Positions 24,640 to 33,108 of a stretch of DNA of 64,000 nt are shown piece after piece; positions within the stretch are counted from its first letter, which is position 1, and every line of letters starts with the position of its first letter. The translations under genes and the position numbers were made by a program. The DNA comes from Pueribacillus sp041725775 (lineage in GTDB: Bacteria; Bacillota; Bacilli; Bacillales; UBA6769), in NCBI RefSeq assembly GCF_041725775.1, contig NZ_JBEUEL010000004.1, positions 62,001 through 126,000 on the forward strand, written 5' to 3'. The notes under the pieces were generated by a model that made no database searches, was not told the DNA's origin, and worked only from the letters and a program-made list of their open reading frames with translations.

Positions 24640-26577
24640 ATGGCAGAAAATCTACAACTTACATTTCCAGACGGAACTGTCAAGGAGTTTCCTAACGGAA
24701 CAACATTTGATGAGATTGCAGCTTCGATCAGCCCTGGTTTACGAAAAAAAGCAATTGTAGGAAAATTAAATGGGCAACTAGTTGATTTAAAACGACCGCT
24801 TCGTGAAAGTGGTAGTATTGAAATTTTAACTCCGAATCATGAAGAGTCTCTTGAAGTGTTACGGCATAGCACAGCGCATTTAATGGCACAGGCAATAAAG
24901 CGAATATACGGTAATGTCAGTCTTGGAGTCGGTCCTGTCATTGAAAATGGCTTTTATTATGACATTGATTGCGAAGAACCGATTTCTGCTGAAGATTTAC
25001 CTAAAATTGAAAAAGAAATGAAAAAAATTGTTAATGAAAACCTTGAAATTCGCCGGCACGTCGTAACTCGGGAAGAAGCAGAACGGATGTTTAATGAAAT
25101 TGAAGATCCGTTAAAGGTTGAATTGTTGCACGATATTCCAGAAAATGAAGAAGTGACTATTTATGAGCAAGGGGAATTTTTTGATTTATGCAGAGGTCCT
25201 CACGTTCCATCGACGAGCAAATTAACAGTATTTAAGCTCTTAAGCCTTGCAGGTGCTTATTGGCGAGGCGACAGTAATAATAAAATGTTGCAACGCATCT
25301 ATGGAACAGCGTTTTTTAAGCAATCTGAACTCAATGAACATTTGCAAATGCTAGAAGAAGCGAAAGAGCGTGACCATCGTAAACTAGGAAAAGAGTTACA
25401 GTTATTTACGATTTCACAAGAAGTTGGACAAGGTCTGCCCATTTGGTTACCAAAAGGGGCGACGATTCGTCGTACTATCGAGAGATATATTGTAGATTTA
25501 GAAGAGAAACTCGGCTATCATCACGTGTATACACCGCATTTGGCGAGTGTTGAACTTTATAAAATTAGTGGACATTTAGATCATTATCAGGATGACATGT
25601 ATCCGTCTATGAAAATGGATGAAACCGAAGAGCTCGTACTTCGTCCGATGAACTGTCCGCATCATATGATGATTTACAAAAATGAAATTCGCAGTTATCG
25701 TAATTTACCATATCGAGTAGCTGAATTAGGGACAATGCATCGTTATGAAATGTCGGGTGCGCTTGCAGGCTTGCAACGTGTCCGTTCGATGACATTAAAT
25801 GATGCCCACATTTTCTGTCGCCCTGATCAGATTAAAGAGGAATTTATTCAAGTTGTCGAGCTCATTCAAGAAGTATATCGGGATTTTAACCTCAATGATT
25901 ATTACTTCCGTCTGTCTTATCGTGACCCGAAAGATAAGGAAAAGTACGTTGATAACGATACCATGTGGGATAAGGCACAATCGATGTTAAAAGAAGCGAT
26001 GGATGATCTCGGTCTAGACTACGTTGAAGCGGAAGGTGAAGCAGCATTTTACGGACCGAAGTTAGACGTTCAAGTGAAAACAGCCCTCGGAAAAGACGAA
26101 ACGCTTTCGACTGTTCAACTGGACTTTCATTTACCTGAACGATTTGATTTAACGTATATTGGTGAAGATGGCAAGGAGCATCGTCCAGTCGTTATTCACC
26201 GTGGCGTCGTTTCAACGATGGAACGATTTGTTGCGTTTTTAATTGAAGAATATAAAGGTGCATTTCCAACATGGTTAGCACCGATCCAAGTACAGATTAT
26301 CCCTGTTGCTGAAGTTCATATTGAATATGCAAACAAAGTGAAAGAAGCGTTACAACGTAAACGTGTCCGCGTAGAAATGGATAACCGAAACGAAAAAATT
26401 GGTTATAAAATACGTGAGGCCCAAGTCCAAAAAATTCCATTTATGGTCGTCGTCGGTGATAAAGAAATTGAATCTGGAAGTGTCAATATCCGTAAATATG
26501 GAGAACAAAAATCAACTTCACAGCCGTTAGACACGTTTATATCTGAAATTACCGAATTGATTCAGCAACGTAAATAA
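24640..26577 (+). CDS. thrS: Threonyl-tRNA synthetase
   Basis: Charges tRNA-Thr. Domains in order: N-terminal TGS (1-65), editing/SAD domain (to about 240), class II catalytic core, and C-terminal anticodon-binding domain (from about 540). The catalytic zinc ligands are Cys339 (RPMNCPHH), His390 (NDAHIF) and His520 (VIHRG). At 645 residues it is full length. The ATG follows AAAGGAGTGG. Expression is controlled by the upstream T-box. Confidence 0.98.
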   Translation: MAENLQLTFPDGTVKEFPNGTTFDEIAASISPGLRKKAIVGKLNGQLVDLKRPLRESGSIEILTPNHEESLEVLRHSTAHLMAQAIKRIYGNVSLGVGPVIENGFYYDIDCEEPISAEDLPKIEKEMKKIVNENLEIRRHVVTREEAERMFNEIEDPLKVELLHDIPENEEVTIYEQGEFFDLCRGPHVPSTSKLTVFKLLSLAGAYWRGDSNNKMLQRIYGTAFFKQSELNEHLQMLEEAKERDHRKLGKELQLFTISQEVGQGLPIWLPKGATIRRTIERYIVDLEEKLGYHHVYTPHLASVELYKISGHLDHYQDDMYPSMKMDETEELVLRPMNCPHHMMIYKNEIRSYRNLPYRVAELGTMHRYEMSGALAGLQRVRSMTLNDAHIFCRPDQIKEEFIQVVELIQEVYRDFNLNDYYFRLSYRDPKDKEKYVDNDTMWDKAQSMLKEAMDDLGLDYVEAEGEAAFYGPKLDVQVKTALGKDETLSTVQLDFHLPERFDLTYIGEDGKEHRPVVIHRGVVSTMERFVAFLIEEYKGAFPTWLAPIQVQIIPVAEVHIEYANKVKEALQRKRVRVEMDNRNEKIGYKIREAQVQKIPFMVVVGDKEIESGSVNIRKYGEQKSTSQPLDTFISEITELIQQRK

Positions 26578-26607
26578 TTGACAATTGTATTGATGTAGTG
26601 TTATGCT
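26578..26607 (+). promoter_or_regulatory. Promoter of the infC-rpmI-rplT operon
   Basis: A perfect TTGACA (26578-26583), an 18-base spacer and TATGCT (26602-26607) directly follow the thrS stop codon. Confidence 0.8.
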
Positions 26608-26614
26608 TGTTGAG

Positions 26615-26756
26615 CAAGTAAATGAATATTCGACGAAGCAAGAAGAAGCGCCCGCTTCTCACCTGAATGACGCCGGAATGCTCGGTAGTTAACAGGTTAA
26701 GTGGAAAATAATTTTGATCTCGATCGGTGTGGGCGTTTCTGCGTCCACATTTTTTT
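26615..26756 (+). promoter_or_regulatory. L20-type leader of infC-rpmI-rplT, with terminator
   Basis: The leader contains CGCCCGCTTCTCACCTGAATGACGCC-like sequence with AACAGGTTAAGTGG after it, the usual structure of the ribosomal protein L20 leader of Firmicutes. L20 binding promotes termination at TGTGGGCG (26728-26735) / CGTCCACA (26742-26749) plus seven T. Identification rests on recognised pattern and position. The infC start is 460 bases downstream, unusually far, because diverged repeat copy D lies between. Confidence 0.8.
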
Positions 26757-26799
26757 ATTTGTTATGCATGTTTAATCAAGAAGAAAATGAGAGATACGT

Positions 26800-27080
26800 T
26801 CTGCGACAGGGGTTATTCGTCGCAAAACTGCAGAGGATATTCAAGTGTTATTTTTGTTGCAACGTTGACACAAGCTGGACTTTTCTATGAGGCTCGAGCT
26901 AAAGACTAGGATCTTGTACAAAATACTGATTTCTACTTTGTGTGCAGGACGTGCAAGTGGTGTGGTTATACATCACGTTCGAGATTCTAAATGTAATGTT
27001 TTTTCTTTAAGTTACATTCTTAGCACAACAGACTTAATGGAGTATTGTTTAAGTTTTGTGAAAACGTTGAATATACTTCT
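26800..27080 (+). repeat. Dispersed repeat, copy D (diverged)
   Basis: The best part, about 26974-27066, aligns with copy B 24420-24520: CACGTTCGAGA, AATGT, CTTAGCACAACA and GGAGTATTGTTTAAGT are shared in order. The upstream part (26800-26960) is similar in character but I could not align it. It lies between the L20 leader terminator and infC. I see no gene in the interval 26757-27219. Confidence 0.6.
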
Positions 27081-27219
27081 ATCCTGTATAATCTCTCTGT
27101 ATGAATGAAGACAGGCCGTTGCTTTTGTCGATAGATTCATCAAATTGCAAATTGAGAATGCCTGTAGTGAAAAAATAGCCTTCACTAAAGGTTCGATAAA
27201 TTAATGGAGGTGGCTAACT

Positions 27220-27741
27220 ATTAGTAAAGACATGTTGGTGAATGAGGCCATTCGCGCTCGCGAAGTTCGAGTCATTGGTGCAAACGGAGATCAAATTGGG
27301 GTGAAGTCGCGTCAAGAAGCATTACAATTAGCCCAAAATGCAAACCTTGATCTTGTAATGGTTGCACCGAACGGAAAACCCCCTGTCTGTAGAATTATGG
27401 ACTTTGGGAAATATCGCTATGAACAGCAAAAAAAAGATAAAGAAGCCAGGAAAAAGCAAAAAACGATCAATGTGAAAGAAGTTCGCTTTAGCCCAAACAT
27501 TGACGAACATGATTTTAACACAAAGCTGAGAAATGCAAGAAGGTTTCTTGAAAAAGGCGATAAAGTAAAAGCGAGCATCCGTTTCCGTGGTCGTGCGATT
27601 ACGCATTCTGACATCGGAAAAGATGTATTAGATCGTCTTGCTGACGAATGCAAAGATCTTGCAGTTGTCGAATCCAGACCAAAAATGGATGGCCGAAGCA
27701 TGTTTTTAATCTTGGCACCAAATACGAACGAATCGAAATAG
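27220..27741 (+). CDS. infC: Translation initiation factor IF-3
   Basis: Binds the 30S subunit and checks start-codon selection. The start is the rare ATT at 27220, six bases after GGAGGTGG (27206-27213). It reads I/M-SKDMLVNEAIRAREVRVI, in line with the AUU start used by infC in Bacillus and E. coli, which allows IF-3 autocontrol. The ATG at 27232 has no proper ribosome site. Both IF-3 domains are present, joined by the lysine-rich linker EQQKKDKEARKKQK. The length is 173 residues. It is first gene of infC-rpmI-rplT. Confidence 0.95.
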   Translation: MSKDMLVNEAIRAREVRVIGANGDQIGVKSRQEALQLAQNANLDLVMVAPNGKPPVCRIMDFGKYRYEQQKKDKEARKKQKTINVKEVRFSPNIDEHDFNTKLRNARRFLEKGDKVKASIRFRGRAITHSDIGKDVLDRLADECKDLAVVESRPKMDGRSMFLILAPNTNESK

Positions 27742-27771
27742 ATATTCGAAGTTTTTAAGGAGGAAGTTACT

Positions 27772-27975
27772 ATGCCTAAAATGAAAACTCACAAAGGTGC
27801 TGCAAAGCGCTTCAAAAAAACAGGGACTGGAAAGCTTAAACGTCATCATGCGTATACAAGTCACTTAGCTGCAAATAAAACGCAAAAACAAAAGCGTAAG
27901 CTTCGTAAGGCTGCAATCGTATCAAGTGGAGATTTCAAACGAATTCGTTCGTTGTTAACGTATAAGAAAAGATAA
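27772..27975 (+). CDS. rpmI: 50S ribosomal protein L35
   Basis: Small, very basic large-subunit protein of 67 residues. The MPKMKTHKGAAKRFKKTGTGK start is diagnostic of L35. It follows infC by 30 bases with the site AAGGAGGAAG and is co-transcribed with infC and rplT. Confidence 0.98.
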   Translation: MPKMKTHKGAAKRFKKTGTGKLKRHHAYTSHLAANKTQKQKRKLRKAAIVSSGDFKRIRSLLTYKKR

Positions 27976-27998
27976 AGAAACTCAGGAGGTATGCAATC

Positions 27999-28358
27999 AT
28001 GGCAAGAGTTAAAGGTGGCTACGTTACTCGTCAGCGACGTAAAAAAGTTTTAAAATTAGCCAAAGGTTATTATGGCGCTAAACATAGATTATTTCGCACA
28101 GCTAATGAACAAGTTATGCGGTCGTTACGCTATGCGTATCGTGACCGTCGTCAAAGAAAACGTGATTTCCGAAAGTTATGGATTACTCGGATTAACGCAG
28201 CAGCTCGATTAAATGGACTATCATACAGCCGTCTTATGCACGGATTAAAAACAGCTGGAATCGATATTAATCGTAAAATGCTTGCTGATTTAGCTGTTAA
28301 TGATGAAAAAGCATTTGCAAATCTTGCAGAAAAAGCTAAAGAAAGCTTAAAAGCATAA
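27999..28358 (+). CDS. rplT: 50S ribosomal protein L20
   Basis: Essential early-assembly protein of the large subunit and, in Firmicutes, the repressor of its own operon through the leader upstream of infC. The 119 residues have the usual basic N-terminal extension (ARVKGGYVTRQRRKK) and the globular domain with LWITRINAAARLNGLSYSRLM. It starts with ATG after AGGAGGTATG, 23 bases behind rpmI, and is followed by a strong terminator. Confidence 0.98.
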   Translation: MARVKGGYVTRQRRKKVLKLAKGYYGAKHRLFRTANEQVMRSLRYAYRDRRQRKRDFRKLWITRINAAARLNGLSYSRLMHGLKTAGIDINRKMLADLAVNDEKAFANLAEKAKESLKA

Positions 28359-28371
28359 CTTACATCATAAT

Positions 28372-28412
28372 AAGTGTAAACAAAGTAAAAAGTCTTTGTT
28401 TACACTTTTTTT
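28372..28412 (+). terminator. rplT operon terminator
   Basis: A perfect 14-base stem, AAGTGTAAACAAAG (28372-28385) with CTTTGTTTACACTT (28394-28407), and a T-run to 28412. Confidence 0.95.
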
Positions 28413-28574
28413 GTTCTTCCTCTAACTTTCGCGTCGGAAATTACCTCGGATTGAGACTTCACATCATTATTATTCTTTTATCTATAAAGTCAATCTTCCT
28501 TTAATTAATGAATAATTTTTCATGTTTGCTAACCATAATAAGGAAAGAAGAAAATTGTGAGAAATGGAGAACGT

Positions 28575-29687
28575 ATGGATAAGTCTAATAAAATTTCTGT
28601 ATTTCAAATGACATTGTTATTAATTTCTGCAGTTGGTTTAAAAAATCATGTCATCGTTATTCCTATGCTTCTTAAAACTGGTGGACGCGACGCTTGGATA
28701 GGCGTCCTTCTTGTTGCTTTACTAACGTTAATTTGGTCTTTTTTACTTTTATACATTTATAAAACAATAAAAGGACAACATATTAACAATTGGTTAGAAA
28801 ACAATATCGGAAAAAAGTTTTCTATTTTGTTTCGGTGCGTTGTCGGAGTGTATATCGTCATCATAGTATGTGTGACGTTAAGAGAAACGATTACGTGGAC
28901 AAATGTGTCTTATTTATGGCGTACTCCTCCATTAGCTATAACGCTTTTGTTTATTATTCCATGTGTGTTGGCAGCGATGACGAGTCTTCGCGCACTAGCA
29001 ATTGCTAATTTCTTTTTACTTGCTCTCGTCGTTTTTCTTGGTCACTTTGTAGCTATAGCTAATATTCAATATAAAGATTACTCGTTGTTACTACCAATGT
29101 TCGAAAATGGTTTCGCACCGATCTTTCATTCACTCATTTATCAAGCATCAGGTATGGTCGAGTTAATCTTTATCATCTTTCTTCAACATCAGTTTCATAC
29201 AAAGCTTAAATATCGACATTTCGTTATAAATACGATCATCCTAACTTGGCTTACACTTGGTCCGTTAACAGGTGCAATCGTTGAATTTGGGCCAGGGGAA
29301 GCGTCAATGCAGCGCTATCCAGCATATGAAGAATGGGCGCTCGTTCGAGTCGGTAAATACATTGAACACGTTGACTATCTTTCAATATATCAATGGCTTT
29401 CAGGTGCATTTATTCGGATTACGTTAATGTTGTATATCTTACGCTTATTGTTAAACAAATCGAGTACAAAAGTGAATGTATGGCTACTTTCCGCTGTATC
29501 AGCCATCATTACAATTACTATTGTCATTCCAGTTGATGATCGGTATTTTTTTGATTTTTTAAACTACATTGCATTGCCTGCAACATTTTATATTTTCTTT
29601 ACGTTATCTCTCATACTTGCGTGTTGTGTTTTTATAAGTAATAGACGGAAAAAAAAGGGGGGTGGCACAGTTGTCAATCAAAAATAA
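28575..29687 (+). CDS. Spore germination protein, GerAB/ArcD-ProY family permease subunit
   Basis: Membrane subunit of a nutrient germinant receptor in the spore inner membrane, related to amino acid permeases (APC superfamily). I prefer the ATG at 28575, five bases after GGAG; an upstream GTG at 28557 is possible. The 370 residues hold about ten membrane segments. FQMTLLLISAVGLKNHVIVIP at the start is the conserved first transmembrane helix. It is first in an AB-AA-AC order operon and overlaps the next gene. Expression is presumably forespore-specific (sigma-G); I could not identify that promoter with confidence. Confidence 0.9.
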   Translation: MDKSNKISVFQMTLLLISAVGLKNHVIVIPMLLKTGGRDAWIGVLLVALLTLIWSFLLLYIYKTIKGQHINNWLENNIGKKFSILFRCVVGVYIVIIVCVTLRETITWTNVSYLWRTPPLAITLLFIIPCVLAAMTSLRALAIANFFLLALVVFLGHFVAIANIQYKDYSLLLPMFENGFAPIFHSLIYQASGMVELIFIIFLQHQFHTKLKYRHFVINTIILTWLTLGPLTGAIVEFGPGEASMQRYPAYEEWALVRVGKYIEHVDYLSIYQWLSGAFIRITLMLYILRLLLNKSSTKVNVWLLSAVSAIITITIVIPVDDRYFFDFLNYIALPATFYIFFTLSLILACCVFISNRRKKKGGGTVVNQK

Positions 29688-31191
29688 GCAAGGTAATGAT
29701 CATGGAGGACAACAAGAATCAGAGCAAAAATTGCTAAAAAATTTAAATTCCCTTGAAACATTGTTTGCCGAAAGTGCAGATGTTAATTTCCATACATTTT
29801 CTTTTGGGGAGTCCTTATATAAGCATGATATTACGTTTATAATGTGCATTGGTCTTGTCGATAGCAATGCGTTAAACAACGTTATTTATGAGAGATTTGT
29901 TTATTTTTTTAAACATATAACGAAAGAGAAAGTATCAGAACAAGATGTCATCCACCACCTATATGCTCCAGGGATAACACGGATTTATTATGAAAATGAG
30001 GCGATTGAAAAAATATTTTCAGGTCAACTGCTAGTGTATTTTCAAAAAGAAAATATGTTTTTTACCATTGATATTTCTGACCGACCGCAGCGTTCGACCG
30101 AAGAGACGAATACAGAAGTGGCAATTAAAGGTCCTCGCGATAACTTTATTGAAGATTTATCGACAAACATTGCTCTCATACGAAAACGGTTACGGACAAA
30201 TTCATTAGCATTGAAAAAGTATACAGTCGGGAAGCGAACGCAAACTGAAGTTGCAATTTTGTATATTAAGGATATTGCGAACGGAGAACAACTTCAAGAA
30301 CTTGAGAAAAGAATAAAAGAAATTAACATTGACGGGGTGTTTAGTGGTAGGCAGTTTCATGAATTAATTTTAGAAAAGCCATTTTCTTTTTTTCCGACGC
30401 ACCATTATACTGGCCGACCTGATTTTGCGATAAATAGTCTCTTAAACGGCCGTTATTTAATTTTTGTTGATGGTGTGGCGTATGCGGTCATCGTTCCAGT
30501 AAATTTTGGGTTTATTTTAAAAACAGGAGAAGATACGGAAAGTAATTATATTTATAACTCGTTAGAACGGCTGATCCGATTTCTCGGATTAGTGTTCGCA
30601 ATTTATTTACCGGGTTTTCATATCGCATTGACAAGTTTCCATCAGAACCAAATTCCGATCGTTTTTCTTGGAACGATCATCGAGGCGAGCAAAGGTGTTC
30701 CCTTTCCAGCCCCAATTGAAGCTTTAGTTACATTGTTTTTGTTTGAAGTGTTTCGTGAAGCTGGTTTGCGGCTTCCGATGGCGATCGGACAGACGTTAAG
30801 TGTTGTAGGTGGGCTAATCATAGGAGATGCTGCCATCCGTGCGGGCATAACGAGTCCGCTTACCGTTGTTATCATGGCAACATCAGCCGTTGCGGCATAC
30901 ACTCTCGTTAATTTATCTTTACATGGGATTGTCGCGATTTTAAGGTTTTTTGTACTCTTGTTATCTTCTTGTTTCGGTTTTTTCGGATTTTTTGTTTCGA
31001 TTTATATTGTTTTAATGTATATGGCTAACATCCAATCGTTAGGAGTTTCTTACATGACAGTTCCTGAAGTAACAACAATAAAACCTGTACTAAAAACATT
31101 TTTAAGATTACCGGAGAAAAAGTACAAAAGACGTCCTAGTTTTCTGCGGACTAAAGATAAAACGAGACAACCACCGAAGAGAAAGGATTGA
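29671..31191 (+). CDS. Spore germination protein, GerAA family
   Basis: A-subunit of the germinant receptor: a large soluble N-terminal domain followed by four to six membrane segments. The start is probably TTG at 29671, eight bases behind AAGGGGGG; an in-frame GTG at 29662 touches that site. It overlaps the end of the AB gene by 17 bases. In about 506 residues, FSGRQFHELILEKPFSFFPTHHYTGRPD-type sequence and PAPIEALVTLFLFEVFREAGLRLP are typical GerA blocks. The C-terminus is basic. Order B-A-C differs from the A-B-C order of gerA in B. subtilis. Confidence 0.92.
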   Translation: MSIKNKQGNDHGGQQESEQKLLKNLNSLETLFAESADVNFHTFSFGESLYKHDITFIMCIGLVDSNALNNVIYERFVYFFKHITKEKVSEQDVIHHLYAPGITRIYYENEAIEKIFSGQLLVYFQKENMFFTIDISDRPQRSTEETNTEVAIKGPRDNFIEDLSTNIALIRKRLRTNSLALKKYTVGKRTQTEVAILYIKDIANGEQLQELEKRIKEINIDGVFSGRQFHELILEKPFSFFPTHHYTGRPDFAINSLLNGRYLIFVDGVAYAVIVPVNFGFILKTGEDTESNYIYNSLERLIRFLGLVFAIYLPGFHIALTSFHQNQIPIVFLGTIIEASKGVPFPAPIEALVTLFLFEVFREAGLRLPMAIGQTLSVVGGLIIGDAAIRAGITSPLTVVIMATSAVAAYTLVNLSLHGIVAILRFFVLLLSSCFGFFGFFVSIYIVLMYMANIQSLGVSYMTVPEVTTIKPVLKTFLRLPEKKYKRRPSFLRTKDKTRQPPKRKD

Positions 31192-31198
31192 TTTCACT

Positions 31199-32353
31199 TT
31201 GCGAAAACATCTTTATGGTGTGTTTGTAGTTTCACTTGTATTTCTCTCCGGTTGCTGGGGTATTGAAGAAGCCGAACGTATGGATTATGTGCACGGAATC
31301 GGTGTTGATTATAAGGATGGACAAGTCCATGTCTCCTTGCAAGTTGTGAATTTAGGGAATCTCGGTCAAGCTGAAACAGGTGGGGGTAGTTCAGAAGGAA
31401 ATCAAGCGGTGATTGCAAAAGAAAAAGGGGATACGGTAAACGATGCGATTTTTAAAATATATGACTCTACACAGCGGAGGTTGTTTTGGGGGCATTTAAC
31501 GATGATTGTTATCACGGAGGAAGCGTTAAAACATAACAAAATGAAAGATATTATGGATTTAATAGATCGTTATCGCGAAACGAGATACCGTATTCTCGTA
31601 TTTAGCACTCAAGATGAAAACGTAGACAAATTATTCGAAGCTGTCCCTGTTTTTGATGGTTCTCCTGTTTATACGAGAATAACTGATATTACGAACACGT
31701 ATGAACAAAGTTCTTGGATTAAAGAAATATCAATGCGAGAATTTTTACTTCATCTGAAGGAGCCAGGTTATGATTCCGTTATCCCAGCTGTAACGACAAC
31801 AGAAAATGATTGGACATCTGTTGAAAAAACAGAAACGATGATAAAAACAGTCGGAGTTGCACTTTTACACAAAAACGAGTTTCGTGGTTTTATAACAGGA
31901 GAAGATGTAAATGGTCTACGATGGTTAACAGAAGATGCATTAAGAATTAATTTAGATATTCATGAAGGTGATAAACCAATTGCTGAGGCAATAATCATTC
32001 GACCCTCGTTTTCAATTGAGCCAATGGTTCGAGACGATGATGTTATATTTAATATTCAAGTGAAAGGACAAGCTGTTTTCAATCAAATACTTGAAAATAA
32101 AGATTATCGCTTTTTAAAAAAAGAAATGCAAAAAAACATTGAAGAAGAAATTAGACGTACATATAACAAAGCACTTGAATTACATTCAGATATTTATCGT
32201 CTTTCAGAAGTATTGTATCGAAAAGATGTACGAACTTGGCAAAGGTTAGCCCATGAAGGAAAATTAGCGTTAAATGAAAACTCAATTAAAGTAACGTCTG
32301 ATATAAGCATCCAATCATCAAGAATTGAAAATAAAAAACCTGTCATTGAATAA
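31199..32353 (+). CDS. Spore germination lipoprotein, GerAC family
   Basis: C-subunit of the germinant receptor, a lipoprotein on the outer face of the spore inner membrane. The signal peptide ends in the lipobox LSGC with lipidated Cys19. The Ger(x)C pattern begins with CWGIEEAERMDYVHGIGVDY-like sequence. The 384 residues have normal length. It starts with TTG at 31199, with AAAGGA 11 bases upstream, seven bases behind the GerAA stop. No terminator is obvious behind it. Confidence 0.92.
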   Translation: MRKHLYGVFVVSLVFLSGCWGIEEAERMDYVHGIGVDYKDGQVHVSLQVVNLGNLGQAETGGGSSEGNQAVIAKEKGDTVNDAIFKIYDSTQRRLFWGHLTMIVITEEALKHNKMKDIMDLIDRYRETRYRILVFSTQDENVDKLFEAVPVFDGSPVYTRITDITNTYEQSSWIKEISMREFLLHLKEPGYDSVIPAVTTTENDWTSVEKTETMIKTVGVALLHKNEFRGFITGEDVNGLRWLTEDALRINLDIHEGDKPIAEAIIIRPSFSIEPMVRDDDVIFNIQVKGQAVFNQILENKDYRFLKKEMQKNIEEEIRRTYNKALELHSDIYRLSEVLYRKDVRTWQRLAHEGKLALNENSIKVTSDISIQSSRIENKKPVIE

Positions 32354-32493
32354 CAAGTTTAAGTGTAAAATAACTTTAGCGTTTCATAAATCTTGTCTTA
32401 AGAATTTCTAACGATTCGTTAGAGGATGAAAAATTGATACTAGATGAAACGCAAATTTACTATTTTCCAACTTTTTTGTTCCTATGTATGTTG

Positions 32494-32499
32494 TATAAT
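32494..32499 (+). promoter_or_regulatory. Possible promoter -10 of the dUTPase gene
   Basis: A perfect TATAAT lies about 40 bases before the likely start codon. The -35 region is a run of T and only weakly fits. Confidence 0.4.
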
Positions 32500-32534
32500 A
32501 GAGACATAAATGGTTGTGGGAGATGGAAAGAAAT

Positions 32535-33026
32535 ATGGAAATCGATTGGACGAAGTTGTTTGCATTGCAACACGAACTTGATTCGCGAATTATGAAAAAG
32601 CACTGCTTAACTGGTGATTTTTTTTCGGAGCGGTTGCTCGCTTTACAAGTCGAAGTTGGGGAGCTGGCGAATGAGACACGCTGCTTTAAGTACTGGAGCG
32701 TAAAACCCCCGTCTCATCGCTCAGAAATCCTTGAAGAGTATGTTGATGGCATTCATTTTATTCTTTCGCTCGGACTTGTACTTAGGTTTGAAACGTATGT
32801 ACCAAAAAGAGATTCATGTAATGTAAAGAATATGGTTGAACAATTTTTAACGATTTACAACTGTATTTCCAAATTACATTCGGATCAGTCTATTGAGATG
32901 TATGGTACACTTTTTTCAGAGTATATCACCCTCGGTGCGATGCTAGGTTTCTCCGAGCAAGATATTGAAAAGGCTTATTTAGAAAAAAATGTAGTTAACC
33001 ATGAGCGGCAAGAACGAGGATACTAA
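32535..33026 (+). CDS. Dimeric all-alpha dUTP diphosphatase
   Basis: Hydrolyses dUTP to dUMP and pyrophosphate, preventing uracil incorporation and supplying dUMP. The MazG-like metal-binding motif is clear: LQVEVGELANETRCFKYWS and, 20 residues on, LEEYVDGIHFILSLGL. This is the all-alpha dimeric family (dUTPase_2), not the trimeric one. Possible starts are TTG 32514, ATG 32523 and ATG 32535; I prefer 32535 (MEIDWTKLFALQ) because family members begin at that point. The length is then 163 residues. It stands between the ger operon and the M42 peptidase. Confidence 0.88.
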   Translation: MEIDWTKLFALQHELDSRIMKKHCLTGDFFSERLLALQVEVGELANETRCFKYWSVKPPSHRSEILEEYVDGIHFILSLGLVLRFETYVPKRDSCNVKNMVEQFLTIYNCISKLHSDQSIEMYGTLFSEYITLGAMLGFSEQDIEKAYLEKNVVNHERQERGY

Positions 33027-33108
33027 TTTAGAGATCTGAGGTCGGAAGCTAGAAGTCAGATTTGACGAAAACGATGAGGGCAATTTACAAAAGGAGGACT
33101 TTTCATTT

